The position numbers and the translations under genes were made by a program. DNA of 64,000 bases from Thiomicrospira sp. WB1 (GTDB lineage Bacteria > Pseudomonadota > Gammaproteobacteria > Thiomicrospirales > Thiomicrospiraceae): the NCBI RefSeq assembly GCF_001507535.1, contig NZ_LQBN01000001.1, forward strand, positions 744,001 through 808,000. The letters run 5' to 3'. Shown one piece after another: positions 8,207-17,947 of the stretch. The notes beneath the pieces were generated by a model. That model searched no databases. It had not been told where the DNA came from and saw only the letters and a list, made by a program, of their open reading frames with translations. Numbering within the stretch: position 1 is the stretch's first letter; each line of letters begins with the position of its first letter.

Positions 8207-10177
8207 CTATTTTTTCGTCTTGAGATTACCCGTCTTCTCGACAAGCTGTGTCATTTTTTCTTCCATATCCAGATTGGCGGCATTCATCTGCTCGACCAGA
8301 GCAGCATTCTGTTGGGTTGTCTGATCCATTGAGCCAATCGCCTGATTAATTTGTGCAATGCCATTGGATTGCTCCGACGAGTGGTTGCGAATCTCCGACA
8401 TACGTTGAGCCACTTCTTCGACACTTTGCACAATCGCATTAAGCTGCTGACTGGATTTTTCTGACAGATCGGCGCCGTTTTGAATTAAGTCCGTGGTCTG
8501 ATGAATTAATTGAGCGATGTCTTTGGCGGCATCGGATGATTTTTGCGCCAGCGCCCGAACTTCTTGCGCCACAACGGCAAAACCACGTCCGTGCTCACCG
8601 GCTCGGGCTGCTTCCACCGCCGCATTGAGAGCCAGAAGATTGGTCTGGAATGCAATCGAATCAATCATGCCGACGATGTCAGCCATCTTTTCACTGGACT
8701 CATGAATGGAACTGATCGCCTCGCGTGTTTGTCCCATGACTTGAGCCCCCTCTTTGGCAGCGGTTTGTGTCTCGCTCGCCTGTTGCTCGACCTGCTTGGC
8801 ACTTTCGAGCGCCTGCTGAACACTGGCCGTCATCTGTTCCATAGACGCTGCGGTCTGCTCAATCGACGCCGCCTGATTCTGCGTCCGTTCATTCAGCTCA
8901 TTGTTGCCGGCGGCGACCTGTTGCACATTTTGCAGGGTTTCGGTTGCCGCCAGCTTGATGGCCTCAAACTGTTCCGACAGATTGGTCATTGACTGGTTGA
9001 TGGTGGACTGCAATCGGGCTAGCTGTCCTTCGAACTGGCCTCGAACCTGAACCGTCAAATCGCCCTGGATCAGGGCATTTAAACTCTCATTAAAGGATTC
9101 AAACCCACTGTCGAGGTCCGACAGAGCGCCATTCAAATTGGTCTTCAACGCTCCTAGCTGCCCGGATAGCTGTGCCTGAACCGGTTTTGAGAAATCCGAT
9201 GCGCGCATCCGGTTGGCGACTTCATCCAGCTCGGTCAATGCCGAATCCAGTGCGGAACGTGCTTGCTCGGCACTGCTCAAAGCCTGTTTGAAACCACCCT
9301 GCATGGACGCCATTTGTGGCACGGATTGTGAAAAATCGCCATCTTTAAAAGCTTCCAACGAATGGTTCAATTGCCCCATGACCGATTCCAGTGCTTCGGC
9401 CGTTCGGTTGACATCCATTTTTAATTCATCCAAGTCGCCCCTATATTCACCCTGAATCCGACGATTAAAGGTGCCTTGCGACACATCCGACATCACCGCT
9501 GAAATTTCATCAATGGCCTTGCCCACTGTTTTCAACATTTGATTGAACGCCTGGACACTGGGTTCTTGTTCGTGCTGTGTGATGCGTGCGCCAAAATCCC
9601 CTTTCTGGATCACCTGGTCCACCGAATCAATGGTGGCCTGCAGAATCTGTTCATCCTTTTTCATTTCGAAGCTGTAATAAATCAATACCGCTGCTTCGAT
9701 CACCACAAAAAACGCATGCAAAAACGTAATATTCCAATTGCAGTCATAATTGAACAGCATCACCGGCATTTGCCAGAGATTGACTTCGTTTAGCTGCAAA
9801 AATGTTAAAGCAATGTGATGCACCGCCCCGACCAAGGCCGCAACCAAAATCGCTAACCAGTCTTTAAAAATCAACAAAAATGCCAGGCCCACAAAGATAT
9901 GGAAGTGCATTTCAATCCGTCCGAGCTGGCTTTGAATCAACGTAGCGGAGTAGAGCATCACCAATACACCCGTGGCCACCCCAAACCAGCGTGTGCCGCG
10001 TAACAGGCCATAGGCGATCAAACTCAGTGCCCCCACTCCCAGAGCGGCAATCAGTGCGAACGTTTCTGTGCCGTACCCCATTGGCGCGAGTATGCCCACA
10101 AATGGAACATGGGCCAAAAGCAAATACAGCACGGTTTTATCGGTTTTCAGACGTTTTTTCTGGGCGTTGTGGTTCAT
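8207..10177 (-). CDS. Methyl-accepting chemotaxis protein with a six-helix membrane sensor
   Basis: A 656-residue chemoreceptor. About 170 N-terminal residues form six hydrophobic helices with no large periplasmic domain. They carry conserved-looking histidines (MHFHIF, VHH, LHAFF) that could bind a metal or heme (inference). HAMP-like and helical linker repeats follow. The C-terminal signalling tip is canonical: [20 protein letters not shown], then GRGFAVVA and EVRALAQ, which contact CheA/CheW. AAAGGA precedes the ATG at 10177. The start lies 4 bp after the stop of the SCO gene, so the two are cotranscribed. No other che gene is in the window. Confidence 0.9.
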   Translation of the reverse strand: MNHNAQKKRLKTDKTVLYLLLAHVPFVGILAPMGYGTETFALIAALGVGALSLIAYGLLRGTRWFGVATGVLVMLYSATLIQSQLGRIEMHFHIFVGLAFLLIFKDWLAILVAALVGAVHHIALTFLQLNEVNLWQMPVMLFNYDCNWNITFLHAFFVVIEAAVLIYYSFEMKKDEQILQATIDSVDQVIQKGDFGARITQHEQEPSVQAFNQMLKTVGKAIDEISAVMSDVSQGTFNRRIQGEYRGDLDELKMDVNRTAEALESVMGQLNHSLEAFKDGDFSQSVPQMASMQGGFKQALSSAEQARSALDSALTELDEVANRMRASDFSKPVQAQLSGQLGALKTNLNGALSDLDSGFESFNESLNALIQGDLTVQVRGQFEGQLARLQSTINQSMTNLSEQFEAIKLAATETLQNVQQVAAGNNELNERTQNQAASIEQTAASMEQMTASVQQALESAKQVEQQASETQTAAKEGAQVMGQTREAISSIHESSEKMADIVGMIDSIAFQTNLLALNAAVEAARAGEHGRGFAVVAQEVRALAQKSSDAAKDIAQLIHQTTDLIQNGADLSEKSSQQLNAIVQSVEEVAQRMSEIRNHSSEQSNGIAQINQAIGSMDQTTQQNAALVEQMNAANLDMEEKMTQLVEKTGNLKTKK

Positions 10178-10181
10178 CCTG

Positions 10182-10811
10182 TTATCCTTTCGCGCTCTGC
10201 AAACGCGCTATGTCCTGCAATATTTTGTCGTAACGTAAATGTTGATTGGGGTAGAGATAGCGCAGCTTTCCCTGCGGGTCAATTACATACAAAAACCCCG
10301 GGTGCGTCACCTCATAATCTTCCTTGTTGTCGACGCTGGCTTTCGGTTCATGGCTGAAGGGCGCATGGTAACGGTTGGCCAGCGCCTGGGTCGCTTTGAC
10401 ACTTCGCGCGGTCAAAGCATGAAAATTATCGCCGAACTGCTCAAAATAACGGCGCAGAGTTTCCGCTGTATCTCGCTTGGGGTCCATGGTCACAAACAAA
10501 AAGTCGATTGGCAGATTGTCTGGTTTTTGATGATTGAGATTAAACATGACCCCGACTTGATTATGACACACCTCATCACAATGAATGTAACCGAAATACA
10601 GCAATACAAAGCGGCCTTCATGCTGAGACAGACTGTGCGGTTGCCCCTGTGTGGAAAGCAAGGTAAATGCCGGAGCCGGTTTATCCAGACGAATGCCATA
10701 GGCTGGATTAAGCCAGGACATCAATGCCGGCAGAAGCCACAACCAACTCAAAGCCAGCACGAGTACAACGCCGAACAACCCGCCTTTTTTAAAACGCACG
10801 CCCCTAAACAT
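10182..10811 (-). CDS. SCO1/SenC/PrrC-family copper-binding thioredoxin-fold protein
   Basis: A 209-residue membrane-anchored protein. One N-terminal helix (about 10-33) exposes a thioredoxin-like domain to the periplasm. The CDEVC motif and the later His in [11 protein letters not shown] form the known SCO copper site. SCO proteins deliver copper to, or reduce, the CuA site of cytochrome oxidases; no oxidase gene is near. Instead the next gene, 4 bp on, is a chemoreceptor with a His-rich membrane domain. That suggests a copper- or oxygen-related signal, but this is inference. AAGG lies 7 bp before the ATG. Confidence 0.9.
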   Translation of the reverse strand: MFRGVRFKKGGLFGVVLVLALSWLWLLPALMSWLNPAYGIRLDKPAPAFTLLSTQGQPHSLSQHEGRFVLLYFGYIHCDEVCHNQVGVMFNLNHQKPDNLPIDFLFVTMDPKRDTAETLRRYFEQFGDNFHALTARSVKATQALANRYHAPFSHEPKASVDNKEDYEVTHPGFLYVIDPQGKLRYLYPNQHLRYDKILQDIARLQSAKG

Positions 10812-10975
10812 GAAAAAACCTTAGATCAATCCCAAAATATGGATGCCCGTTTTTCTTCAGAATTTGAATCCGGTGCAAAATGCTCTTCTGTTCAGTCAGA
10901 GGCGCGGATCCATTTGGGTTCGGTTTATGCATGGGGTTAGAATACACGCTTTTGTATGAATCTGGGAAGCGTTTC

Positions 10976-11593
10976 ATGGATGTAAATGGGTGGTTAATGG
11001 TTTGGGGGCTGGGTGCCTATCTGTTGGGGTCGGTTTCTTCGGCCATAGTGGTGTGTCGTCTGATGGGTTTGGGCGATCCGCGTGAAGACGGTTCGGGCAA
11101 CCCGGGTGCCACCAACGTTAAGCGCCTTTATGGCAATCGACCGGCGGCATTGACCCTGGCTGGAGATCTGCTGAAAGGGTTGGTGCCGGTCGCTGTGGCG
11201 GTCTGGTACGGTGTGTCAGCCGAAGCCGTGGCAGTGATCGGGCTGGCGGCTTTCTTTGGGCATTTGTATCCGGTGTTTTTTCAGTTTCGCGGCGGCAAAG
11301 GCGTGGCGACCTTTTTGGGGGTGATGTTCGGTCTGCATGGCTTGATCGGCGCGATCGTCGCCGGCATTTGGTTGTTTGTGGCCAAAGTGCTCAAAGTCTC
11401 ATCGGTGTCGGCGCTGGTGGCGGCGTTGCTGGCGCCGTTCGTGGTATACGCCAGTTTGACCTGGTTGGGCCGTGCCGAGCAAGCCTGGCTTCTGGCCGCG
11501 ATGACCGCTGTGATGTCGCTGGTGTTGTTCTGGCGTCATCGCAGCAATATTCAGCGTTTGATTTCCGGGGAGGAAGACCGCATTCAGCGTTGA
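10976..11593 (+). CDS. plsY: Acyl-phosphate:glycerol-3-phosphate acyltransferase (PlsY)
   Basis: Integral membrane enzyme that acylates glycerol-3-phosphate from acyl-phosphate, the first step of phospholipid synthesis. The 205 residues show the three PlsY motifs: LLGSVSSAI near the N terminus, GSGNPGATNVKR and, later, GHLYPVFFQFRGGKGVAT. Five hydrophobic helices are visible. The ATG at 10976 follows GGGAAG; the frame is open 32 codons further but reads unlike PlsY. Convergent with tsaD, with a long perfect palindrome between them. Confidence 0.94.
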   Translation: MDVNGWLMVWGLGAYLLGSVSSAIVVCRLMGLGDPREDGSGNPGATNVKRLYGNRPAALTLAGDLLKGLVPVAVAVWYGVSAEAVAVIGLAAFFGHLYPVFFQFRGGKGVATFLGVMFGLHGLIGAIVAGIWLFVAKVLKVSSVSALVAALLAPFVVYASLTWLGRAEQAWLLAAMTAVMSLVLFWRHRSNIQRLISGEEDRIQR

Positions 11594-11624
11594 GAATCGG
11601 CTCGAAACGCTGAGAGCGTTTTTA

Positions 11625-11636
11625 ACCAGGCCTGGT
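11625..11636. repeat. Palindrome copy with the longest symmetry (24 bp, 11619-11642)
   Basis: The 12-bp core is flanked by TTTTTA and TAAAAA, giving perfect symmetry over 24 bp. It lies between the stops of convergent plsY and tsaD. Confidence 0.93.
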
Positions 11637-11645
11637 TAAAAATGG

Positions 11646-12704
11646 TTAAATCGGAGATAGGCTTTCCAGATCCCAGCGGGGGCGGCAGGCAAAATTGAGG
11701 TCGCTGTGCTGGCCTGCCATCAGGCGTTGGGCACCGGCGTAGGCGATCATGGCTCCGTTGTCGGTGCAAAAGTCCAAGCGGGGATAATGTGCCTGGCCCC
11801 CTTGTTTGACCATCAGTTGCGTTAGTTGCTCGCGAATGGCCTGATTGGCGCTGACGCCGCCTGAGACCACCAGGCGGTTCAGCCCTTCCTGTTCCAACGC
11901 ACGGCGGCATTTGATGCGCAGGGTGTCGGCCACCGCCAGCTCAAACGCTCGACAGATGTCGGCGCGGGTCTGATCGTTATCGTCCCCAGCATTTTTGGCT
12001 TTCTGCCAAGTATTCAGGCTGAAGGTTTTCAAACCGCTGAAACTCATGTCGAGACCGGGGCGGTCAATCATGGGGCGCGGGAACCGATAGCGTTCGCTGT
12101 CACCTTTGAGCGCCAGGCGAGAGACTTCGGGACCGCCTGGGTAGCCCAGCCCCAGCATTTTGGCGGTTTTATCAAACGCCTCGCCCACCGCATCATCCAG
12201 TGTGTCGCCCAGCAGCCGATAACGGCCGATGCCATCCACACGAATGATTTGAGTGTGTCCGCCGGAGATCAACAGACAGATAAATGGGAAGGCTGGCGGG
12301 TCGGGTTCGAGCATGGGCGCCAGCAGATGGCCTTCCATGTGGTGAATCCCCAGTGCCGGGATCTGCCAGGCAAAGGCCAGACTGCGCGCCACGGAGGCTC
12401 CGGTCAGCAAAGCGCCCATTAACCCCGGTCCGGCAGTGTAAGCGATGCCATTGACCGCTTCGGCGGCACAATCGGCCGCGCTCAGGGTTTCATCGATCAA
12501 TGGGATCAGGCGTCGAATATGATCGCGTGAAGCCAATTCCGGCACCACGCCACCGAACTGCGCATGTTGCGCCACCTGGCTGTACAGCCGATGGGCCAGC
12601 AGCCCGTGTTGAGCATGGTAGAGCGCGACCCCGGTTTCGTCACAGGAGCTCTCGATGCCCAGTGTTAAAAAATCGGCGGTGTGAGGGGGTTGGGTTGCAT
12701 GCAT
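11646..12704 (-). CDS. tsaD: tRNA N6-threonylcarbamoyladenosine transferase (TsaD)
   Basis: Catalytic subunit that transfers threonylcarbamoyl to A37 of ANN-decoding tRNAs, acting with TsaB and TsaE. The 352-residue ASKHA-fold protein shows [13 protein letters not shown] at the N terminus, HMEGHL with the metal-binding histidines, and ISGGHTQI. It is divergent from rpsU, a conserved arrangement in gammaproteobacteria. ATG at 12704; the Shine-Dalgarno is weak. No tsaB or tsaE is in the window. Confidence 0.95.
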   Translation of the reverse strand: MHATQPPHTADFLTLGIESSCDETGVALYHAQHGLLAHRLYSQVAQHAQFGGVVPELASRDHIRRLIPLIDETLSAADCAAEAVNGIAYTAGPGLMGALLTGASVARSLAFAWQIPALGIHHMEGHLLAPMLEPDPPAFPFICLLISGGHTQIIRVDGIGRYRLLGDTLDDAVGEAFDKTAKMLGLGYPGGPEVSRLALKGDSERYRFPRPMIDRPGLDMSFSGLKTFSLNTWQKAKNAGDDNDQTRADICRAFELAVADTLRIKCRRALEQEGLNRLVVSGGVSANQAIREQLTQLMVKQGGQAHYPRLDFCTDNGAMIAYAGAQRLMAGQHSDLNFACRPRWDLESLSPI

Positions 12705-12834
12705 GGCGTTGAATCGCGGTCATTTTCCGACCGGCTGCGTTGAAAATGAATGGAAAGGGATTTTACCAGACTTTGATCCGGGATGCGGGGTCATGGCGCG
12801 GATGCCTGCCAGAGGCAAAACGGCAAAGTTTTGA

Positions 12835-12863
12835 TTGCAAAGTGTTTCTGCTCTCTTTATAAT
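12835..12863 (+). promoter_or_regulatory. Sigma-70 promoter of rpsU operon
   Basis: TTGCAA at 12835-12840, a 17-bp spacer, and TATAAT at 12858-12863. The implied leader is about 115 nt and contains a small hairpin (ACGAT...ATCGT). Confidence 0.7.
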
Positions 12864-12985
12864 GCCCGTTTTACGATTTTTGTATCGTTTTGCGTCCTGC
12901 TATTCAGATGTGAATAAGCAAAAAACGGTCTTTTCAATCAACGAGATACCGAAATCTTTCAAAGAATTTAGAAGGTGAGTAATTT

Positions 12986-13201
12986 ATGCCAAGTGTAAAA
13001 GTAAGAGATACCGAACCCTTTGACGTCGCATTGCGTCGTTTCAAGCGTGCCTGTGAAAAAGCAGGTGTCTTGACCGAGTCGCGCAAGCGTGAGTTTTACG
13101 AGAAGCCAACCTGGGCTCGTAAGCGTCAGAAAGCGGCGGCGGTAAAACGTTTGGCCAAGCGTTTGTCTCGCGAAAACCGTCGCGTTAACCGTAAGTACTG
13201 A
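12986..13201 (+). CDS. rpsU: 30S ribosomal protein S21
   Basis: A 71-residue, very basic protein of the small subunit needed for initiation on many mRNAs. The N-terminal segment [18 protein letters not shown] and the C-terminal RKR/KRL repeats are typical. A GAAGGTGAG element precedes the ATG. It is the first gene of the macromolecular synthesis operon. Confidence 0.98.
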   Translation: MPSVKVRDTEPFDVALRRFKRACEKAGVLTESRKREFYEKPTWARKRQKAAAVKRLAKRLSRENRRVNRKY

Positions 13202-13215
13202 GGCGCTCTGATCCC

Positions 13216-13671
13216 ATGGCAAGCGAACTGAAAGCCCGTCTGTCTGACGAAATGAAAGCGGCGATGAAAGCGAAGGATAAGCCTCGTTTGGGCGTGATTC
13301 GCTCGATTCAAGCCGCGATTAAGCAGGTAGAAATTGACAAGCAGGTCACACTGGACTCGGATGCCGAGGTGTTGCCAGTGTTAGATAAAATGCTTAAACA
13401 GCGCCGTGATTCGCACCAGCAGTATATGGACGCCGATCGTCCCGAGCTGGCGGAAACCGAAGCGTATGAAATGGAAGTGATTCAATCCTTTTTGCCACAG
13501 CCTTTGACCGACGAAGAAGTGACGCAGTTGATTGACGCAGCGGTGGCAGAAACCGGAGCCGCTTCCATGCAGGACATGGGCAAAGTCATGGGGCAGTTGA
13601 AGCCCAAGATGCAAGGGCGTGCCGACATGGGCGAAGTCAGCAAAAAGATCAAGGCCAAACTCAATGGTTGA
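13216..13671 (+). CDS. yqeY: GatB/YqeY domain protein
   Basis: A 151-residue helical protein of the YqeY family, related to the tail domain of the amidotransferase subunit GatB. Conserved features seen are LSDEMKAAMKAKDKPRLGVIR, the EIQFI-like helix EMEVIQSFLPQPL, and the C-terminal GKVMGQLKPKMQGRADM. Its precise role is not established; a tRNA-related function is inferred from the fold. It lies 14 bp after rpsU and is followed by a terminator hairpin, so rpsU-yqeY may form a short transcript with partial read-through into dnaG. Confidence 0.93.
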   Translation: MASELKARLSDEMKAAMKAKDKPRLGVIRSIQAAIKQVEIDKQVTLDSDAEVLPVLDKMLKQRRDSHQQYMDADRPELAETEAYEMEVIQSFLPQPLTDEEVTQLIDAAVAETGAASMQDMGKVMGQLKPKMQGRADMGEVSKKIKAKLNG

Positions 13672-13715
13672 TCGCGTCTGACTTGGCTTTTGTACTGAAG
13701 GCTAGCGTAAGCTCG

Positions 13716-13749
13716 AAACCCGCCAATGGCAAAGCCATGGCGGGTTTTT
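13716..13749 (+). terminator. Rho-independent terminator between yqeY and dnaG
   Basis: AAACCCGCCA..TGGC pairs with GCCA.TGGCGGGTTT across an AAA loop with one bulged A, and ends in TTTTT. An attenuating terminator between rpsU and dnaG is known in E. coli; here it sits after yqeY. Confidence 0.8.
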
Positions 13750-13840
13750 GCGTTTTAGGCGCTGTGTATAAATGTGTGCATAAGCTGTGAGTGATCCCGC
13801 GTAACAAGACGCTTGATGCCACAGCAAACAGGGTGACAGG

Positions 13841-15637
13841 ATGGTGGGCTCAAACCAAACTCAGCAAAGCGGCAGCATTCCCCGTGCCTTTATTGACGAT
13901 CTGCTCAACCGCACAGACCTGGTGCAGCTGATCAATGCGCGCGTGCCCCTCAAAAAAGCCGGTACCAACTACAAAGCCTGTTGCCCCTTTCACGACGAAA
14001 AAACCCCGTCTTTCAACGTTAATGGCGTCAAGCAGTTTTATCACTGCTTTGGATGTGGGGCCAGTGGCGATGCGATTCGTTTTTTGCAGGACTATGATGG
14101 CCTGACCTTTGTGGAAGCGGTGGAAGCGCTGGCTTCCTTTAATGGGATGGAAGTCCCGCGCGAAAAAATCAGCCCGGCGATGCAGGCGCAGCAGCAAAAA
14201 ACCCGTGACCTCTATGACCTGATGTTTCAGGTGGCGAAGTTTTACCGTCAGCAGCTTAAACTGCATGCCCGCTCCGAAGAGGCCAAGCAGTACCTGCGCC
14301 AGCGGGGGTTGACGCCTGAAATTGCCAAGACCTTCGCCATTGGCTATGCGCCACCAGGCTGGGAAACCCTTCTGACCGACTTTGCGCCGACCTGGGGGGA
14401 ATCCACCGAGCTACCCTCTCAGCTGGTGGACACCGGCATGCTCATCGAAAAAGAAGGCGGCCGGCGCTATGATCGCTTTCGACATCGCATTATGTTTCCC
14501 ATTCGTGACGGACGGGGGCGTGTGGTGGCCTTTGGTGGTCGTGTGGTTTCAGATGACGACCAGCCCAAGTATCTGAATTCGCCGGAAACCACGCTGTTTC
14601 ACAAGACCCAGACCTTGTACGGCGTGTATGAAATGCGACAGTCGCGTCAGCGCTTTGATCGGGTGCTGGTGGTCGAGGGCTATATGGATGTGGTGGCACT
14701 GGCTCAGTTCGGCATTCGCAATGCCGTGGCCACCCTGGGCACGGCGGTGACCGCTGAGCATCTGCAGACGTTGTTTCGCGAATTGAACGAAGTGGTGTTT
14801 TGCTTTGACGGCGACCAGGCGGGTCAGAAAGCGGCCTGGAAAGCGCTGGAACTGGCTTTGCCTCAGATGCAGGCCACACGCTCGGTCAAATTCCTGTTTT
14901 TGCCCGAAGGCGCCGACCCGGATTCGTGTGTGCGTGAAGAGGGTGTGGAAGGGTTTACCCGCCGTGTCGATCAGGCGCTGACCTTGTCGGCGTTTCTGTT
15001 TAAGGGGTTGGAAGCCAGATTGACATTGCCGTTGTCGACGCCGGAGGGGCAGCAACAACTGATTGCGCTGGCCAAGCCTTATATTACCCAGGCGCCCGAA
15101 GCCTTGCCGGATGTGCTGACCCAGCAATTGTCGGATAAAGTGCAGGTGCCAGTTTGGCGGCTGGGGCAGATCATGGGCATTCGTGTGGCCGGACGAAATC
15201 GACCGAAAAACGAAGGCGTCTCTGAGCCGCTGCCAAAATTAAAAGTGCACTCCAAAGTGCTTCGGCTGTTGAAAATCCTCTCTGCCTACCCCATGTTAAC
15301 GAAGGGTGTGCCGCCGGAATTGTTTGAGCGCTTGCAACAGAGCGATCAACCGGAACACCGCTTTCTGGTGGAGGCGATGCAAACTCTGTTGGCGCACAAT
15401 TGTCTGTCACAGGCGCTTGCCGACTGGTTGCAGGACACCAGGCGTCAGAGAGCGGTAGCCCTGTTGGATCAGCTTGAGCTGCCCGCCACCAAGGAAGGGG
15501 TGGTGGACGATTTTCAGTTTCTGACCCAGCAGCTGCACCAGGAATTAACCCAACCAGGCCTGGCAAAAAGAGCGGATGACTGGTCCCTGGAGGACATCGC
15601 GGCGTGGCAGGCCCAGCAAAAAGCCCAGAAATTATAA
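13841..15637 (+). CDS. dnaG: DNA primase (DnaG)
   Basis: Synthesises RNA primers at the replication fork. The 598 residues begin with a CHC2 zinc finger (CPFHDEKTPSF, then YHCFGCGASGD, about residues 46-71). The RNA-polymerase/Toprim core follows, with VVEGYMDVVAL and FDGDQAGQKAA, whose acidic residues bind metal. The C-terminal region (about 430-598) should be the DnaB-binding domain. The last part contains a one-mismatch copy of the palindrome at 15553-15564. Third gene of the rpsU-yqeY-dnaG-rpoD cluster. Confidence 0.96.
   Translation: MVGSNQTQQSGSIPRAFIDDLLNRTDLVQLINARVPLKKAGTNYKACCPFHDEKTPSFNVNGVKQFYHCFGCGASGDAIRFLQDYDGLTFVEAVEALASFNGMEVPREKISPAMQAQQQKTRDLYDLMFQVAKFYRQQLKLHARSEEAKQYLRQRGLTPEIAKTFAIGYAPPGWETLLTDFAPTWGESTELPSQLVDTGMLIEKEGGRRYDRFRHRIMFPIRDGRGRVVAFGGRVVSDDDQPKYLNSPETTLFHKTQTLYGVYEMRQSRQRFDRVLVVEGYMDVVALAQFGIRNAVATLGTAVTAEHLQTLFRELNEVVFCFDGDQAGQKAAWKALELALPQMQATRSVKFLFLPEGADPDSCVREEGVEGFTRRVDQALTLSAFLFKGLEARLTLPLSTPEGQQQLIALAKPYITQAPEALPDVLTQQLSDKVQVPVWRLGQIMGIRVAGRNRPKNEGVSEPLPKLKVHSKVLRLLKILSAYPMLTKGVPPELFERLQQSDQPEHRFLVEAMQTLLAHNCLSQALADWLQDTRRQRAVALLDQLELPATKEGVVDDFQFLTQQLHQELTQPGLAKRADDWSLEDIAAWQAQQKAQKL
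15553..15564. repeat. One-mismatch palindrome copy inside dnaG
   Basis: ACCAGGCCTGGC, followed by AAAAAG. Read in frame as Q-P-G-L-A, unlike most coding copies. Confidence 0.7.
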
Positions 15638-15678
15638 GGCGCTCAATGGCTTAAAACACCGGACAGAATAATTAACCA

Positions 15679-15707
15679 TTCAAATTTTTGGCCGATAAGC
15701 GTATAAT
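15679..15707 (+). promoter_or_regulatory. Candidate promoter for rpoD
   Basis: TTCAAA at 15679-15684, a 17-bp spacer and a perfect TATAAT at 15702-15707, in the dnaG-rpoD gap. This would allow rpoD expression apart from dnaG. Matched by eye only. Confidence 0.5.
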
Positions 15708-15763
15708 ATACGGTTCGTTTTTTGAAGGACCGTCTTCATCCCCAAATCATATTCGAGGCGAGC

Positions 15764-17551
15764 ATGACCAGAGTAGAAAGAAAGCAGCAATTAATCGACT
15801 TGATTGAACGCGCCAAGGACCTTGGCTATCTGACCTTTTCCGATGTCAATGACGTTCTGCCCGATGACATCGAAGAAGATCAGTTGGGTCAAGTCCTGAC
15901 CATTCTGCGCGACTTTGGGATTCAGCTGTTTGAGTCTGCGCCCGATGCCGAAGAGCTGATCACACAGGAAGGGGAAACCTTTGATGATGCCGCGGCGGAA
16001 GCGGCGATCCTGGCCTTGGCGGAAGTGGACGCCGAATTTGGTCGCACCACCGATCCGGTGCGCATGTACATGCGCGAGATGGGGTCGGTGGAGCTGCTGA
16101 CACGCCAAGGCGAAGTCGAGATTGCCAAGCGAATTGAATACGGCATTCGCGATATGCTGGGCCAGATGGCGCGTTATCCCAAAGTGGCGATTGATCTGCT
16201 CGAATCCTTTCGCAAGATCGAAGAAGGCGAAGGCAAGATCGCCGACCTGATTCAGGGGTTTGTTCGCCCGTCCGATCTGGTGGACATTCCCGTGGAAGAG
16301 CTCTCGCCGGATAACGACAACACCGAGCCCAAAGAAGACGGCATTAACCCGGACGAACTCAGCGAATTCCTCAAAAACCTGCAAAAAGCCAATGATGCAG
16401 CGCTGGCCGCCGAAGAAAAACACGGCTACGACGACCCCAAAGCGATCAAAAAACGCGACAAAGTGGTCGAACTGCTGGCCTCGGTCAAACTGGCGCCGGT
16501 GTTCGTCAATCGTTCGATCAAAAACATCAAATTGCGCGTGGCCGCGATCCGCGAGCAGGAACGCAGCATTGTGGATGTGGTGATGCGCAAGATCAAAGTG
16601 CCGCGTCCTAGTTTCCTGAAAACGTTTGTCGGCTCTGAGACCGACTACAGCATGCTGGACCGATTGATGGAAGCGCATCCGGACAAAGCCGATAAGCTGG
16701 AAGCCCGACGCGCCGATGTCAAACGCGCTCAGAAACGTCTGGCGATGATCGAAAAAGCCGAGCGCATGCCGATTTCGGTTTACAAAGAAACCTACAAACA
16801 GTTGAGCAAATCCGAAACCACGGCGCGTTTGGCCAAGCGTGAAATGATCGAAGCCAACCTGCGTCTGGTGATTTCCATTGCCAAAAAATACACCAACCGC
16901 GGTCTGCAGTTCCTGGATCTGATTCAGGAAGGCAACATCGGTCTGATGAAAGCGGTGGAAAAATTCGAATACCGTCGAGGCTACAAGTTCTCGACCTACG
17001 CCACCTGGTGGATTCGTCAGGCGATTACCCGCTCGATTGCCGACCAGGCGCGCACCATCCGTATTCCGGTGCACATGATTGAGACCATCAACAAGCTCAA
17101 TCGCATTCAGCGTCAGCTTTTGCAAAAAATGGGGCGTGAACCCACGCCGGAAGAGCTGGCCGAAGAAATGGAAATGCCGGAAGACAAGGTGCGCAAGGTG
17201 ATGAAAATCGCCAAGGAACCGATTTCCATGGAAACCCCGGTGGGCGACGACGAAGACTCATCACTGGGTGATTTCATCGAAGACGGCAACATCCTATCAC
17301 CACAGGATTCGGCCGATCTGGAAGGCATGGGCGAAACCGTACGCGAAATGCTGAGCACGCTGACCCCACGTGAGGCCAAAGTGCTGCGCATGCGTTTTGG
17401 TCTGGACATGAACACCGACCACACGCTGGAAGAAGTGGGCAAGCAGTTTGATGTCACTCGCGAGCGAATTCGTCAGATTGAGGCCAAAGCGTTGCGCAAA
17501 CTGCGTCACCCAAGCCGTGCCGAGCGCCTGAAAAGCTTTTTGGACCAGTAA
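15764..17551 (+). CDS. rpoD: RNA polymerase primary sigma factor RpoD (sigma-70)
   Basis: Housekeeping sigma factor, 595 residues. Region 1.1 occupies the first 80 or so residues. Region 1.2 starts at [13 protein letters not shown] large acidic non-conserved region lies before region 2. Region 2 contains [20 protein letters not shown] and [15 protein letters not shown]. Region 4.2 ends with [21 protein letters not shown] use the ATG at 15764 after GAGGCGAGC; the frame is open 14 codons upstream but conserved sequence begins here. Followed by a strong terminator, then a tRNA gene. Confidence 0.98.
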   Translation: MTRVERKQQLIDLIERAKDLGYLTFSDVNDVLPDDIEEDQLGQVLTILRDFGIQLFESAPDAEELITQEGETFDDAAAEAAILALAEVDAEFGRTTDPVRMYMREMGSVELLTRQGEVEIAKRIEYGIRDMLGQMARYPKVAIDLLESFRKIEEGEGKIADLIQGFVRPSDLVDIPVEELSPDNDNTEPKEDGINPDELSEFLKNLQKANDAALAAEEKHGYDDPKAIKKRDKVVELLASVKLAPVFVNRSIKNIKLRVAAIREQERSIVDVVMRKIKVPRPSFLKTFVGSETDYSMLDRLMEAHPDKADKLEARRADVKRAQKRLAMIEKAERMPISVYKETYKQLSKSETTARLAKREMIEANLRLVISIAKKYTNRGLQFLDLIQEGNIGLMKAVEKFEYRRGYKFSTYATWWIRQAITRSIADQARTIRIPVHMIETINKLNRIQRQLLQKMGREPTPEELAEEMEMPEDKVRKVMKIAKEPISMETPVGDDEDSSLGDFIEDGNILSPQDSADLEGMGETVREMLSTLTPREAKVLRMRFGLDMNTDHTLEEVGKQFDVTRERIRQIEAKALRKLRHPSRAERLKSFLDQ

Positions 17552-17565
17552 GGCTCCAATCACTC

Positions 17566-17613
17566 ACCCGGTCGTGGGATCAAAAAATCCCGCAAAAACG
17601 ACCGGGTTCTTTA
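17566..17613 (+). terminator. Terminator after rpoD
   Basis: ACCCGGTCGT pairs with ACGACCGGGT around an inner GGGAT/ATCCC hairpin, followed by TCTTTAT. Confidence 0.85.
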
Positions 17614-17640
17614 TAATACGCACCCAAAACCTCTCTTTTC

Positions 17641-17652
17641 ACCAGGCCTGGT
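17641..17652. repeat. Palindrome copy with 20-bp symmetry, just before the tRNA
   Basis: Core flanked by TTTC and GAAA, so 17637-17656 is perfectly symmetric. It ends 8 bp before the tRNA gene. Confidence 0.92.
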
Positions 17653-17659
17653 GAAATCT

Positions 17660-17736
17660 GCCTCCTTAGCTCAGTTGGTTAGAGCACCCGACTCATAATC
17701 GGTAGGTCCACAGTTCAAGTCTGTGAGGAGGCACCA
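17660..17736 (+). tRNA. tRNA with CAT anticodon, probably tRNA-Ile2 (k2C-modified), else tRNA-Met
   Basis: A 77-nt cloverleaf: acceptor GCCTCCT/AGGAGGC with encoded CCA, D-loop AGCTCAGTTGG, anticodon loop CTCATAA, T-arm with TTCAAGTC. The anticodon stem (CGA/TCG) and the TTCAAGTC T-loop resemble bacterial tRNA-Ile2, which reads AUA after TilS modification, more than elongator Met. The acceptor alone does not decide. A CAT tRNA after rpoD is a recurrent gammaproteobacterial arrangement. It borders an AT-rich defence insert. Confidence 0.9.
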
Positions 17737-17947
17737 TTTATTAAGCCATTGACCTTACTGTCTATTGCCCAAATTTAGAGCTAATACAGAATCTCAATGC
17801 CTGAAGAATTGATTATGACATCGCTTATCTACAATGGAAGCACACTTTCAATACATTTTCGAAATAATGTACGTATGAATTGTTTTTGTACAGCTCTATA
17901 GGTTAATATGTTTTTTCTAGTGAAAATATCACACGGGAGTGATTAAA

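Noticed and set aside
15791-17125. 444-codon antisense ORF inside rpoD
   Set aside because: It is the complement of a highly conserved sigma-70 gene, rich in His/Arg/Phe as expected from reversed codons, with no known motif.
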